This document shows, in pieces, positions 35,135 to 44,923 of a stretch of DNA of 64,000 bases. This stretch comes from Ectobacillus funiculus (lineage in GTDB: Bacteria; Bacillota; Bacilli; Bacillales; Bacillaceae_G). The notes beneath the pieces are model-generated. The model searched no databases. It was given only the letters and a program-made list of their open reading frames with translations, and was not told where the DNA came from. The first letter of the stretch is position 1. The number at the start of each line of letters is the position of its first letter. Where the stretch lies: the NCBI RefSeq assembly GCF_004138295.1, contig NZ_SCFM01000036.1, forward strand, positions 1 to 64,000. The letters run 5' to 3'. The position numbers and the translations under genes were made by a program.

Positions 35135-35268
35135 TTTACACTGTAGGAAAGTATAAATTTCGGAGGCAAATTCGACGCAGTCCGGAATTTTAGGAATATA
35201 GTGTAAGTGCAACTACACCTCTGTCTTCACCCAAGGGCAGAGCCTGCCAATCGGCGAGTTTTCTTTAT
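35135..35268 (+). repeat. Family A repeat, full copy with altered stem
   Basis: ACACTGTAGGAAAGTATAAA, arms AAATTTCGG and CCGGAATTT, GTGCAACTACACC, CTGCC-AATC-GGCGAG and TTTTCTTTA. Both arms of the first stem have changed relative to other copies yet still pair. Confidence 0.9.
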
Positions 35269-35365
35269 AAAAACTAAAGGGAATTCTAAACTACCGGGAG
35301 AGAAAAGCAAAAAATTTTCAACATATGTATACAAAGGCTGCAAAATGTGAGAGATAAACATATGC

Positions 35366-35412
35366 AAAAGGGATTTCAAAGACCGTATAGGTCTGTTTGA
35401 AATCCCTTTTTA
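35366..35412. terminator. Bidirectional terminator after the repeat-protein gene
   Basis: AAAAGGGATTTCAAA and TTTGAAATCCCTTTT are perfect 15-base arms, with GACC/GGTC pairing inside. Confidence 0.92.
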
Positions 35413-35431
35413 TACATAGGCTATCAGAAGA

Positions 35432-36859
35432 TTAACGCATTCCTCTGCCTTTGCCGCCTATTCCCTTACCATAGCCAAAGTTATGATAATTATCTTGAAA
35501 TAATGTTTTTGCTGTTTCAGGGGATTTAGTAGAAATCTCCTTCATAAGCTCTTTTGTTGTTTTATTGGCTGTATCAATACTGAGCTCTTTTGCTGCCTTT
35601 AACACTTTCGCATCTTGGACTTCCTTAGCTAGTGTTTGGGTGTCCTTATCATCGGTGGAGATGCCAAGCTCTTTTGCATCTTTTTTCACCTGTGCGTCAC
35701 GCACCTCACTAGCTAAAGTTTCTGTGTCTTTGCCGTCAGTAGAGATGCCAAGCTCTTTTGCATCTTTCTTCACCTGTGCGTCACGCACCTCACCAGCTAA
35801 AGTTTCTGTGTCCTTGCTGTCAGTAGAGATGCCGAGCTCCTTTGCTTCAGCCTTCACCTTCGTGTCACGAATTTCCTTTTGGAGTGTTTCACTGTCTTTA
35901 CCGTCGGTGGAAATGCCAAGCTCCTTTGCTTCAGCCTTCACCTTTGTATCACGAATTTCCTTTTGGAGTGTTTCACTGTCTTTATCGTCAGTGGAAATGC
36001 CAAGCTCCTTTGCTTCAGCCTTCACCTTTGTATCACGAATTTCTTTTTGGAGTGTTTCACTGTCTTTACCGTCGGTGGAAATGCCGAGTTCCTTTGCTTC
36101 AGCCTTCACCTTTGTATCACGAATTTCCTTTTGGAGTGTTTCACTGTCTTTATCGTCAGTGGAAATGCCAAGCTCCTTTGCTTCAGCCTTCACCTTTGTA
36201 TCACGAATTTCTTTTTGGAGTGTTTCACTGTCTTTACCGTCGGTGGAAATGCCGAGTTCCTTTGCTTCAGCCTTCACCTTTGTATCACGAATTTCCTTTT
36301 GGAGTGTTTCACTGTCTTTATCGTCAGTGGAAATGCCAAGCTCCTTTGCTTCAGCCTTCACCTTTGTATCACGAATTTCTTTTTGGAGTGTTTCACTGTC
36401 TTTACCGTCGGTGGAAATGCCGAGTTCCTTTGCTTCAGCCTTCACCTTTGTATCACGAATTTCCTTTTGGAGTGTTTCACTGTCTTTATCGTCAGTGGAA
36501 ATGCCAAGCTCCTTTGCTTCAGCCTTCACCTTTGTATCACGAATTTCTTTTTGGAGTGTTTCACTGTCTTTACCGTCAGTGGAAATGCCAAGCTCCTTTG
36601 CTTCCTGCTTTAACTGGACATCGCGCACTTCTTTAGCTAAAGTTTGTGTATCTTTACCATCTGTTGCAATTCCTAATTCCTTTGCCTTTTGTGTAACAGC
36701 CTCCGTGCTTAGTTCTTTTCCATGACCATATTTCTGTTCCGCTGCTTGTGTTGTTTGCGTTGTAGTGCTTTGCGCTGCAAATGCCGGCATACCGTTTACA
36801 AGTCCGATTCCGAAGGCGAGAGTTCCTGCAGCTACGATTCCTAATGTGCGTCTTTTCAT
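35432..36859 (-). CDS. Secreted protein of fourteen 28-residue repeats
   Basis: The 475-residue precursor has a signal peptide (about 1-28, ending FAA), a short linker, fourteen tandem 28-residue units of the type AKELGISTDGKDSETLQKEI plus RDTKVKAE, and a Gly/Lys-rich tail (GYGKGIGGKGRGMR). The central nine units are nearly identical and alternate strictly between STDGKDS and STDDKDS, giving a 168-bp higher-order period. The first, last and C-terminal four units are diverged. Each unit looks like two helices around a turn and loosely resembles SAP/HeH-type helix-loop-helix modules; this is inference. AGGAGGAAAAGG precedes the ATG. Function unknown; an exported, highly charged repeat protein could act at the cell surface or spore. 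Repeat number is likely to vary between strains. Confidence 0.85.
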   Translation of the reverse strand: MKRRTLGIVAAGTLAFGIGLVNGMPAFAAQSTTTQTTQAAEQKYGHGKELSTEAVTQKAKELGIATDGKDTQTLAKEVRDVQLKQEAKELGISTDGKDSETLQKEIRDTKVKAEAKELGISTDDKDSETLQKEIRDTKVKAEAKELGISTDGKDSETLQKEIRDTKVKAEAKELGISTDDKDSETLQKEIRDTKVKAEAKELGISTDGKDSETLQKEIRDTKVKAEAKELGISTDDKDSETLQKEIRDTKVKAEAKELGISTDGKDSETLQKEIRDTKVKAEAKELGISTDDKDSETLQKEIRDTKVKAEAKELGISTDGKDSETLQKEIRDTKVKAEAKELGISTDSKDTETLAGEVRDAQVKKDAKELGISTDGKDTETLASEVRDAQVKKDAKELGISTDDKDTQTLAKEVQDAKVLKAAKELSIDTANKTTKELMKEISTKSPETAKTLFQDNYHNFGYGKGIGGKGRGMR

Positions 36860-36901
36860 GACCTTTTCCTCCTATAGTGTTGATATGTATGTGGTTTCGT
36901 T

Positions 36902-37028
36902 GCACTGTAAGAAAGTATAAATTTCCAGCTGGAAGTGAATTCGACGTAGCCGGAAATTTTAGGAATACAGTATAAGTGCAACTACGCCTCTGTCTTCGCC
37001 CAAGGGTGGGCATTGTCCGCTTTTCTTA
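36902..37028 (+). repeat. A/B hybrid repeat
   Basis: The left 100 bases are family A (CACTGTAAGAAAGTATAAAT to CTCTGTCTTCGCCCAAGGG). The right end is family B (GGGCATTGTCCGCTTTTCTTA) in place of the CTCGCC hairpin. The junction is at about 37007. Confidence 0.85.
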
Positions 37029-37162
37029 CACTGTGAGAAAATATAAATTTCCAGCTGGAAGTGAATTCGACGTAGCCGGAAATTTTAGGAATACAGTATA
37101 AGTGCAACTACGCCTCTGACTTCGCCCAAGAGCAGGGCTCGCCAATCGGCGAGTTTTCTTTA
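37025..37162 (+). repeat. Family A repeat, full copy in tandem with the hybrid
   Basis: ACACTGTGAGAAAATATAAA, TTCGACGTAGCCGGAAATTTT, GTGCAACTACGCC, CTCGCC-AATC-GGCGAG and TTTTCTTTA. It shares the TTACACTGT boundary with the preceding element. Confidence 0.93.
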
Positions 37163-37210
37163 TTTGCTACAGGTTTTACTATACGGACGAATGGTGAAAA
37201 GAGAGTGAAA

Positions 37211-38023
37211 ATGGAGCTGAATGATTTTGTGGAGCATACTACTGCGTGTATGATGGAGCTATTAGCAAAGAAAGCGGTGGTTCAGGAAATGGGGATTAAA
37301 GGAGTTTTATTCGATAAGGACGGTACGCTTTTAAATTTTGGCATGCTGTGGGTGGCAATTGAATATGAAGTAATTGATGCATTGCTGGAAAAAGTGGGAG
37401 AAGCAAGAAATAGTGGGCTGAAGGAGGCGTTATGTACCTCCATTGGCCTCCATAATGGTCAGGTAGATGAGAAAGGATACTTTGCCAGCGGTACCTCTCT
37501 CGATATTTCACGTGCATTTCAAGCTGTGCTTCCTTATGATATCCCCGACTTGCACGGGTGGCTTATGGAGCAAGCTACTCTAAAAACGAAGGAACACATT
37601 CAGAATGTGCAGCCGACATGTGACTTACAGACGCTGTTTTCGCAGATGAAGGAAAAGGGGCTCACGATTGGTATTGCTACGTCTGATGATGATGAAATTA
37701 CAAGGCTTTGTGTCGAGGCACTTCATATTGAAGAGTATATTTCATTTGTTGGCACGGCTGAATTATATCCAAAAAAGCCGGATCCTGCTGTAGTGTACGC
37801 CTTTTGCAGGCAGTTTGGATTACAGCCGCATGAGGTGGCTATTGTAGGAGATACGGAGAAGGATTTACAGTTAGCGAAAAATAGCGGTGCAGGCTGTGGC
37901 ATTAGTGTATTATGCGGCGTTGGCTCCGAGGAAGAACTATCTGCCCTTGCTGATTTTGTTGTGTTAAGCCCGGCGCACCTCATCCAGGATGGAGTGCTGA
38001 TTTGGGACCGGCAATCGGGATAG
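37211..38023 (+). CDS. HAD-superfamily phosphatase (phosphoglycolate-phosphatase-like)
   Basis: The 270-residue protein carries all HAD motifs: the nucleophile FDKDGTLL, motif II IATSDDDE, a Lys in KKPDP and motif IV VGDTEKDLQLAKNSG. A helical cap (C1 type) sits after motif I. About 28 residues precede the domain; the start is uncertain (ATG 37211, with weak GAGAG, or a later ATG). The substrate is unknown. The 172-bp stretch that follows contains no gene. Confidence 0.82.
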   Translation: MELNDFVEHTTACMMELLAKKAVVQEMGIKGVLFDKDGTLLNFGMLWVAIEYEVIDALLEKVGEARNSGLKEALCTSIGLHNGQVDEKGYFASGTSLDISRAFQAVLPYDIPDLHGWLMEQATLKTKEHIQNVQPTCDLQTLFSQMKEKGLTIGIATSDDDEITRLCVEALHIEEYISFVGTAELYPKKPDPAVVYAFCRQFGLQPHEVAIVGDTEKDLQLAKNSGAGCGISVLCGVGSEEELSALADFVVLSPAHLIQDGVLIWDRQSG

Positions 38024-38195
38024 CATGATAGATATGGGGGGACTGTTGAAGCATGTGGATGCTGTAATGCATCAGACGAAGAAAAGAGGGGAAAATAATT
38101 ATCGATTTCGGAAATAAATTCCTGAAAATTTGGGCACTGCATGTATGAATCTGCCTCTTTTTATTCAAACTAGAGAAGAGAGGGAGGTTTAAAGT

Positions 38196-38660
38196 ATGAA
38201 GCATATAACTGTATTGCTTGTTAAATTTATAAGCTGCATCATTGCTTTTGCGGTTGGTTTAGATTTATTTTTTGATGCGAACATTGTTGACATTCTGTCA
38301 TTCAGTTTGTTCGTTACTGTTGTTTCGTATATGCTAGGAGACAGAATTGTCCTGCCAAACTGGGGACGTGCAGCCGCTACTGTGGTGGATTTCCTTTTAG
38401 TGTATTTAAGTGTCTGGATTTTTGGCAGTGTGCTCCTGCACAGCTATATCCAAATTGCTTGGGGCAGTATTTTATCGGCAGTGATTATAGGAGCCGCGGA
38501 AATTTTCGTTCATGCGCGTCTTCTTGACCATATTTCCCCTGAGCGAGAGATAAGAGATAGACAATCAGCTGTCTTTAATCCAAGACTGGCATATGGAACC
38601 GAATTTGGTGAGGAACAGGACATCCGATCAGCTAAGTACGAAAAAGAATATGAAGAATAA
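38196..38660 (+). CDS. DUF2512 family membrane protein (YndM-like)
   Basis: The 154-residue protein has four hydrophobic segments in its first 105 residues (VLLVKFISCIIAFAVG, DILSFSLFVTVVSYMLG, VVDFLLVYLSVWIFGS, AWGSILSAVIIGAAEIF) and a charged C-terminal tail. This pattern matches the Bacillus DUF2512 family of unknown function. GGGAGG precedes the ATG. It stands alone with its own terminator. Confidence 0.78.
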   Translation: MKHITVLLVKFISCIIAFAVGLDLFFDANIVDILSFSLFVTVVSYMLGDRIVLPNWGRAAATVVDFLLVYLSVWIFGSVLLHSYIQIAWGSILSAVIIGAAEIFVHARLLDHISPEREIRDRQSAVFNPRLAYGTEFGEEQDIRSAKYEKEYEE

Positions 38661-38672
38661 CGAACTGTCAGC

Positions 38673-38706
38673 ACGGGTGAACATCGCTTCGCCCGTGTTT
38701 TTGTTT
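38673..38706 (+). terminator. Terminator after the DUF2512 gene
   Basis: CACGGGTGAA, a loop and TTCGCCCGTG precede TTTTT. The stretch from here to 38914 is AT-rich with no gene; csbA, which precedes uvrB in B. subtilis, is not found. Confidence 0.85.
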
Positions 38707-38914
38707 GCCTCCAGGTTCATATATGATTTATTGATGAAGGCGTCCTTATCCAGCTTTGCATTGTTCATCATATTGTATACTTTTATTAATTAACAGCTTA
38801 TCACTGCACATATTATCCGCTCTAGAAATTCTACTCAAAGAAAAGTTAGAACCGAGTAGATTTGATTCATTTTAATTAAACTGTTTTTATGCCCCTAAAC
38901 TTCAAAACTCTTAT

Positions 38915-38928
38915 CGAATGCTTGTTCG
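38915..38928. promoter_or_regulatory. LexA (SOS) box upstream of uvrB
   Basis: CGAATGCTTGTTCG matches the Bacillus LexA/DinR consensus CGAAC-N4-GTTCG with one mismatch. A TACAAT -10 lies at about 38959, so the box is in the promoter. uvrBA is a known SOS operon in B. subtilis. Confidence 0.85.
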
Positions 38929-38994
38929 TTTTCTTGGTGTTTTTTCCTGTCTTCATGGTACAATAAGGGTAAATTTGTTTTCTGGAGGTTAGAC

Positions 38995-40980
38995 ATGCTG
39001 GAACGTCCATTTGAAGTTGTTTCATCGTACTCTCCGCAAGGCGATCAGCCGAAAGCGATTCAACAGCTAACGGAGGGAATTCGGCAAGGAAAACGCCATC
39101 AGGTGCTGCTCGGTGCGACAGGTACAGGAAAAACTTTTACAATGTCTAATGTGATCAAAGAGGTGAACAAGCCTACGCTTGTGCTTGCTCATAATAAAAC
39201 ACTTGCCGGGCAGCTGTACAGCGAATTCAAAGAGTTTTTTCCGAATAACGCTGTTGAGTATTTTGTTAGTTATTACGATTATTATCAGCCAGAGGCATAT
39301 GTGCCGCAGACGGATACGTATATTGAAAAGGATGCACAGACGAACGATGAAATTGATAAGCTGCGCCACTCTGCGACATCCGCGTTATTTGAGCGAAGGG
39401 ATGTTATTGTTGTAGCGAGTGTGTCATGCATTTACGGCTTAGGTTCACCGGAGGAGTATAAGGAGCTTGTAGTTTCCCTTCGCGTTGGGATGGAGAAGGG
39501 ACGTGATGCACTGCTTCGTCAGCTTGTAGATGTGCAGTACGCGCGCAACGACATAAATTTTCAGCGGGGAACGTTTCGCGTACGAGGCGATGTGGTGGAG
39601 ATTTTCCCTGCTTCTCGTGATGAGCACTGCATTCGCATCGAGTTTTTTGGCGATGAAATTGACCGTATCCGTGAGGTGGATGCATTAACAGGCGAAGTGC
39701 TTGCAGAGCGTGAGCATGTTGCGATCTTTCCAGCATCTCACTTCGTCACAAGGGAAGAAAAGCTAACCGTTGCGATTGAAAATATTGAAAAAGAGCTTGA
39801 TGAGCAGCTAAAGCAGCTGCGTGAGAACGGAAAGCTGCTGGAAGCACAGCGCCTGGAGCAGCGAACGCGTTATGATTTAGAGATGATGCGTGAGATGGGC
39901 TTTTGTTCGGGCATTGAAAACTATTCACGGCATTTGACATTAAGGCCTCCTGGATCGACACCATACACATTGCTTCATTATTTTCCGGAAGACTTTTTGA
40001 TGGTGATTGACGAATCGCATGTGACGCTTCCGCAGGTTCGTGCCATGTATAATGGTGACCAAGCGCGCAAGCAGGTGCTTGTAGACCATGGCTTTCGTTT
40101 GCCGTCTGCTCTCGACAACCGTCCGTTAACATTTGATGAGTTTGAGAGAACTACGCATCAGCTGGTCTACGTCTCAGCGACACCAGGACCTTATGAGCTG
40201 GAGCATGAGCCGCAGCCTGTTGAGCAGATTATCCGCCCGACTGGCCTGTTGGATCCAAACATCGATGTCCGTCCGATTGAGGGGCAAATTGATGATTTAA
40301 TCGGCGAAATCAGAGATCGCGTCGAGAAAAATGAACGGGTGTTAATTACGACGCTCACGAAAAAAATGTCCGAGGATTTAACGGATTATTTAAAGGATAT
40401 TGGGATTAAAGTCAATTATCTGCATTCGGAAATTAAGACGCTTGAACGAATCGAAATTCTCCGCGATTTGCGGTTAGGAAAATATGATGTGCTTGTTGGC
40501 ATTAATCTCTTGCGGGAGGGTCTTGATCTTCCTGAAGTGTCGCTTGTCGCCATACTAGATGCCGATAAGGAAGGCTTTCTTCGTTCGGAACGTTCGCTCA
40601 TTCAGACGATTGGCCGCGCTGCGCGGAATGAGAATGGCCGCGTTATTATGTACGCTGATAAAATTACGAGATCCATGGAGATTGCCATAACTGAGACGCA
40701 GCGCCGCCGAGAAATTCAAGAGGCGTATAACAAACGTCATGGCATTACGCCGCAGACGATTCGCAAGGAGGTACGCGACATTATCCGTGCAACGCAGGTT
40801 GCTGAGGAAACACCGTCATATGAAGCAGAACAGCTGTCCCGTAAGAAAATGACAAAGGAAGAGCGCGTCAATATGATTGCCAGACTCGAAATCGAAATGA
40901 AGGAAGCGGCCAAAGCACTCGATTTCGAACGTGCTGCCGAGCTTCGTGATTTGCTGTTGGAATTAAAAGCAGAGGGGTGA
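38995..40980 (+). CDS. uvrB: Excinuclease ABC subunit B
   Basis: The damage-verifying helicase-like subunit of nucleotide excision repair. The 661-residue protein has Walker [10 protein letters not shown] (about 40-48), the beta-hairpin region ([12 protein letters not shown]), VIDESHVT (Walker B), [22 protein letters not shown] (motif VI) and a C-terminal UVR domain ([19 protein letters not shown]) that binds UvrC. GGAGGTTAGAC precedes the ATG. uvrA follows after five bases; a LexA box lies upstream. Confidence 0.97.
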   Translation: MLERPFEVVSSYSPQGDQPKAIQQLTEGIRQGKRHQVLLGATGTGKTFTMSNVIKEVNKPTLVLAHNKTLAGQLYSEFKEFFPNNAVEYFVSYYDYYQPEAYVPQTDTYIEKDAQTNDEIDKLRHSATSALFERRDVIVVASVSCIYGLGSPEEYKELVVSLRVGMEKGRDALLRQLVDVQYARNDINFQRGTFRVRGDVVEIFPASRDEHCIRIEFFGDEIDRIREVDALTGEVLAEREHVAIFPASHFVTREEKLTVAIENIEKELDEQLKQLRENGKLLEAQRLEQRTRYDLEMMREMGFCSGIENYSRHLTLRPPGSTPYTLLHYFPEDFLMVIDESHVTLPQVRAMYNGDQARKQVLVDHGFRLPSALDNRPLTFDEFERTTHQLVYVSATPGPYELEHEPQPVEQIIRPTGLLDPNIDVRPIEGQIDDLIGEIRDRVEKNERVLITTLTKKMSEDLTDYLKDIGIKVNYLHSEIKTLERIEILRDLRLGKYDVLVGINLLREGLDLPEVSLVAILDADKEGFLRSERSLIQTIGRAARNENGRVIMYADKITRSMEIAITETQRRREIQEAYNKRHGITPQTIRKEVRDIIRATQVAEETPSYEAEQLSRKKMTKEERVNMIARLEIEMKEAAKALDFERAAELRDLLLELKAEG

Positions 40981-40985
40981 CAAGG

Positions 40986-43853
40986 ATGAACGATAAAATT
41001 ATTGTAAAGGGTGCACGAGCCCATAATTTAAAAAATATTGATGTCACCATCCCGAGAAATGAGCTTGTTGTTGTAACGGGATTGTCCGGTTCGGGAAAGT
41101 CCTCTCTCGCATTTGATACGATTTATGCAGAGGGGCAGCGGCGCTATGTTGAATCCCTTTCAGCGTACGCCCGCCAGTTTCTCGGACAAATGGATAAGCC
41201 GGATGTAGATGCAATTGAAGGGTTGTCGCCTGCAATTTCCATTGACCAAAAAACAACGAGCCGCAACCCGCGTTCCACAGTCGGAACAGTGACAGAAATC
41301 TATGATTATTTGCGTTTGTTGTTCGCACGCATTGGTACCCCGATTTGTCCGAATCATGGCATCGAAATTACATCACAAACGATTCAGCAGATGGTCGACC
41401 GCATCTTGGAGTATCCGGAGCGAACAAAGCTGCAGGTGCTCTCGCCAATTGTTTCAGGACGAAAGGGAACGCATGTCAAGGTGCTTGAGGATATTAAGAA
41501 GCAGGGCTATGTACGCGTTCGGATTGATGGTGAAATGCGCGAGCTATCTGATGATATTCAGCTTGATAAAAATAAAAAACACTCGATTGAGGTTGTAGTG
41601 GATCGCATCGTAATGAAGGAAGGCATTGCCTCTCGTCTTGCAGATTCGCTTGAAACAGCTCTTAAGCTTGGAGAAGGGCGTGTGTTGATCGACGTTATCG
41701 GAGAGGAGGAGCTGCTGTTTAGCGAGCATCATGCTTGCCCGCTTTGCGGCTTTTCCATTGGTGAGTTGGAGCCGCGGATGTTCTCCTTCAACAGTCCGTT
41801 TGGAGCATGTCCATCTTGTGATGGGCTTGGCGCGAAGCTTGAGGTTGATTACGAGCTCGTGATTCCGAATCCGGATTTGACGCTGCGCAATCATGCAATT
41901 GCACCGTGGGAACCGACCAGCTCACAATATTATCCGCAGCTGCTTGAAGCAGTTTGTAATCATTACGGCATTGAAATGGATATCCCGGTGAAGGACATTC
42001 CAAAGCATTTGTTGGATAAGGTGCTATATGGAAGCGGGGATGAGAAGGTCTATTTCCGCTATGTAAACGACTTTGGCCAACTCAAGGAAGGCGAAATCTT
42101 CTTTGAAGGTGTGATCCTGAATATTGAACGCCGCTATCGCGAGACAAGCTCTGACTACATTCGTGAGCAAATGGAAAAATACATGGCGCAGCAGCCATGT
42201 CCGAAATGTAAGGGTGCCCGCTTAAAGCCGGAAACTCTTGCTGTGTTTGTCGGCGGCAATACGATTGCGGATACAACTAAGTTCTCAGTAACAGAAGCTT
42301 ATGCATTTTTTAATACATTGTCGCTAACAGATAAGCAAGAAGCGATTGCCCGGTTAGTTTTGCGAGAAATTAAAGAACGTCTCAGTTTTTTACTGAATGT
42401 TGGATTAGATTACTTAACGTTAAACCGATCAGCAGGCACACTGTCAGGTGGAGAGGCACAGCGCATTCGTCTAGCCACACAAATTGGCTCTCGATTAACG
42501 GGAGTATTATATATTCTTGATGAACCTTCAATCGGTTTGCATCAGCGGGATAATGACCGTCTCATTCAAACGCTGCAAAATATGCGTGACCTTGGTAATA
42601 CCCTCATTGTTGTAGAACATGATGAGGATACAATGATGGCGGCGGATTATCTGATCGATATCGGGCCAGGTGCAGGCATTCACGGCGGACGGGTTGTCTC
42701 AGCCGGTACGCCTCGTGAAGTGATGGAGGATGAGAACTCGCTGACAGGACAATACTTAGCTGGTAAAAAATTCATTCCGATACCTCTGGAACGTCGCAAA
42801 GGCGATGGGCGCAAAATTGAAATTGTTGGTGCGAAGGAGAATAATTTAAAGAATGTGAAGGTGTCCTTCCCGCTCGGTACGTTTATTGCAGTAACAGGTG
42901 TGTCCGGTTCCGGGAAAAGTACGTTGATTAATGAGGTGCTTTACAAAACGCTCGCACAAAAGCTGCATCATGCGAAAAGCAAGCCTGGTCAGCATAAGGA
43001 TATTAAAGGTCTTGAGCATCTTGATAAAGTCATCGATATTGACCAATCACCAATCGGCAGAACACCGCGCTCAAATCCTGCTACTTATACAGGTGTGTTC
43101 GATGATATTCGCGATGTATTTGCGCAAACAAATGAAGCGAAGGTGCGTGGCTATCAAAAAGGGCGCTTCAGCTTTAACGTCAAAGGCGGGCGGTGTGAGG
43201 CTTGCCGAGGTGACGGTATTATCAAAATTGAGATGCATTTCTTGCCGGACGTATATGTACCGTGTGAAGTTTGTCATGGCCAGCGGTATAATCGTGAAAC
43301 GCTGGAAGTAAAATATAAGGATAAAAATATTGCTGACGTACTCGATATGACGATTGAGGACGCGCTTGTGTTCTTTGAAAATATTCCTAAGATTAGAAGG
43401 AAGCTGCAGACGATTGCTGATGTTGGTCTTGATTATATGAAGCTAGGCCAGCCGGCAACAACACTTTCGGGCGGTGAGGCGCAGCGTGTGAAGCTGGCAT
43501 CAGAACTGCATCGTCGTTCAAGCGGGCGTACTATCTATATTTTAGATGAGCCGACAACAGGTCTTCATGTGGATGATATCGCACGTTTGCTTAAAGTGCT
43601 GCAGCGGCTTGTAGAAAATGGGGACACGGTACTTATAATCGAGCATAACTTGGATGTGATCAAGGCTGCAGATTATATCATTGACCTCGGCCCAGAAGGC
43701 GGTGACAAGGGAGGACAAATTGTTGCGACCGGTACGCCTGAGCAGGTAATGCACGAGGAGAAGTCGTATACGGCAAAGTATTTAAAAACGATTTTAGAAC
43801 GTGATAAGGCTCGGATGAAGCAGCGGGTAGAGGAAGTCGAATTGATGAAGTAG
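40986..43853 (+). CDS. uvrA: Excinuclease ABC subunit A
   Basis: The damage-sensing ATPase that loads UvrB. The 955-residue protein has two ABC modules: Walker [10 protein letters not shown] near residue 30 and GVSGSGKST near 640, signatures [12 protein letters not shown] and [12 protein letters not shown], and Walker [11 protein letters not shown] and [10 protein letters not shown]. Zinc fingers show CPLCGFS/CPSCDG and [18 protein letters not shown] 40986 is preceded by GAGGGG within the end of uvrB; GTG 40977 overlaps that site. Its stop is followed at once by inverted family A and B repeats. Confidence 0.97.
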   Translation: MNDKIIVKGARAHNLKNIDVTIPRNELVVVTGLSGSGKSSLAFDTIYAEGQRRYVESLSAYARQFLGQMDKPDVDAIEGLSPAISIDQKTTSRNPRSTVGTVTEIYDYLRLLFARIGTPICPNHGIEITSQTIQQMVDRILEYPERTKLQVLSPIVSGRKGTHVKVLEDIKKQGYVRVRIDGEMRELSDDIQLDKNKKHSIEVVVDRIVMKEGIASRLADSLETALKLGEGRVLIDVIGEEELLFSEHHACPLCGFSIGELEPRMFSFNSPFGACPSCDGLGAKLEVDYELVIPNPDLTLRNHAIAPWEPTSSQYYPQLLEAVCNHYGIEMDIPVKDIPKHLLDKVLYGSGDEKVYFRYVNDFGQLKEGEIFFEGVILNIERRYRETSSDYIREQMEKYMAQQPCPKCKGARLKPETLAVFVGGNTIADTTKFSVTEAYAFFNTLSLTDKQEAIARLVLREIKERLSFLLNVGLDYLTLNRSAGTLSGGEAQRIRLATQIGSRLTGVLYILDEPSIGLHQRDNDRLIQTLQNMRDLGNTLIVVEHDEDTMMAADYLIDIGPGAGIHGGRVVSAGTPREVMEDENSLTGQYLAGKKFIPIPLERRKGDGRKIEIVGAKENNLKNVKVSFPLGTFIAVTGVSGSGKSTLINEVLYKTLAQKLHHAKSKPGQHKDIKGLEHLDKVIDIDQSPIGRTPRSNPATYTGVFDDIRDVFAQTNEAKVRGYQKGRFSFNVKGGRCEACRGDGIIKIEMHFLPDVYVPCEVCHGQRYNRETLEVKYKDKNIADVLDMTIEDALVFFENIPKIRRKLQTIADVGLDYMKLGQPATTLSGGEAQRVKLASELHRRSSGRTIYILDEPTTGLHVDDIARLLKVLQRLVENGDTVLIIEHNLDVIKAADYIIDLGPEGGDKGGQIVATGTPEQVMHEEKSYTAKYLKTILERDKARMKQRVEEVELMK

Positions 43854-43855
43854 AT

Positions 43856-43993
43856 AAAGAAAACTCGCCAACTGGCGAGCCCTGCTTTTGGGCGAAGCCC
43901 GAGGCGTAGTTGCCCTTATACTGTATTCCTAAAATTTCCGACTACGTCGAATTCACTTCTAGCTGGAATTTTATACTTTCCTACAGTGTAAGA
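43856..43993 (-). repeat. Family A repeat, full copy directly after uvrA
   Basis: In minus orientation: CACTGTAGGAAAGTATAAAA, TTCGACGTAGTCGGAAATTTT, CAGTATAAGGGCAACTACGCC, CTCGCC-AGTT-GGCGAG and TTTTCTTTAT. It begins three bases past the uvrA stop. On the plus strand no other terminator for uvrA is visible. Confidence 0.92.
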
Positions 43994-44100
43994 AAAGCGG
44001 ACAAGGCCCGCCTTTTATGGCAGCATAGGGGCGGACCGGAGTCTGCCATTTTGGGTCTTGGGAGCCAGACGTCATCCCGAAAAGTTATCCTTTCTTATCT
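43989..44100 (-). repeat. Family B repeat between two family A copies
   Basis: In minus orientation: GATAAGAAAGGATAACTTTT, GACGTCTGGCTCCCAAGACC, AAAATGGCAGACTCCGG, TGCTGCCATAAAAGGCGGGC and TTGTCCGCTTTTCTTACACT. It shares the TTACACTGTA junction with the family A copy before it, giving an A-B-A cluster. Confidence 0.9.
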
Positions 44101-44102
44101 TG

Positions 44103-44232
44103 TAAAGAAAACTCGCCGATTGGCGAGCCCTGCTCTTGGGCGAAGCCCGAGGCGTAGTTGCCCTTATACTATATTCTTAAAATTTCTGACTGCATCGAAT
44201 GGTTCTTAATTAGGAATTTATACCTTCCTATC
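44103..44232 (-). repeat. Family A repeat, full copy
   Basis: In minus orientation it begins GGAAGGTATAAATTCC and contains TTCGATGCAGTCAGAAATTTT, ACTACGCC, CTCGCC-AATC-GGCGAG and TTTTCTTTA. Confidence 0.88.
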
Positions 44233-44238
44233 CATACA

Positions 44239-44276
44239 AAAAGCTCCAAAAGAAAAGCTTTTCTTTTGGAGCTTTT
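44239..44276. terminator. 38-bp perfect palindrome, bidirectional terminator
   Basis: AAAAGCTCCAAAAGAAAAG is followed directly by its exact reverse complement, ending GGAGCTTTT. It has no loop bases and lies 32 bp before the yvlD start. Confidence 0.75.
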
Positions 44277-44308
44277 CCATACATAAGTTTTAAAGGATGT
44301 GTAAAAGA

Positions 44309-44683
44309 ATGAGATGGATCATCTCAATTATAAGCAACAGCATTGTACTCATTGTGATAGCAGGGATTTTTAAAATTTTGGTGCCGTCTTCTTTTTATAT
44401 AGAAAATGTTACGACGGCCGTCGCAGCGAGTATTGTATTGGCTCTTTTGAATGCGTTTATTAAACCGCTGCTCATTGTAGTGACACTGCCGATTACAGTT
44501 GTTACGTTTGGACTATTCCTCATTGTTATTAATGCGATTACGTTAAAGATTGCGGACAGCCTTCTTGGGGCATCATTTGATATTAAAGGCTTCGGCACAG
44601 CAGTAGCGGTAGCTGTATGCATCTCTGTTTTGAATATGCTTATTGATAAGGTGATAGTAGAACCTCTGTCAAGGAAGGACTAA
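44309..44683 (+). CDS. yvlD: Phage-holin-like membrane protein YvlD
   Basis: A 124-residue protein with four hydrophobic segments, including IVLALLNAFIKPLLIVVTLP and FGLFLIVINAITLKIADSLL, the YvlD/holin-4 family pattern. The family is implicated in envelope stress and membrane homeostasis but its mechanism is unknown. B. subtilis yvlD also lies between uvrA and hprK. ATG 44309 is favoured over 44297, which overlaps the AAAGGATG site. The 240 bp after it contains no gene. Confidence 0.85.
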   Translation: MRWIISIISNSIVLIVIAGIFKILVPSSFYIENVTTAVAASIVLALLNAFIKPLLIVVTLPITVVTFGLFLIVINAITLKIADSLLGASFDIKGFGTAVAVAVCISVLNMLIDKVIVEPLSRKD

Positions 44684-44923
44684 GCATAGAGGAAGAACAG
44701 CTGAAAGGATCTAGTCTAGAGGCAGCATTGTAATTATGGAGTAAGCAAGGCTAGCTGATTTCGAGTTAACCAGCAGACTAAGGAGCGGTTGTCCGGCAGC
44801 TGAAGTGAGAAGCGGCTTATTTTCCTAAATGGTAGTGTTCCTTATTTTTATCCAATCTTTATTTTTTGTTTCTTCAAAAAAATGATACAATGAACAACGT
44901 ATACTTAAGATGGAGGTAGCGAT

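Noticed and set aside
35565-36725. Long plus-strand frame of 386 codons opposite the repeat protein
   Set aside because: It is a mirror frame of the 84-bp repeat; the minus-strand frame has the start, ribosome site, signal peptide and terminator.
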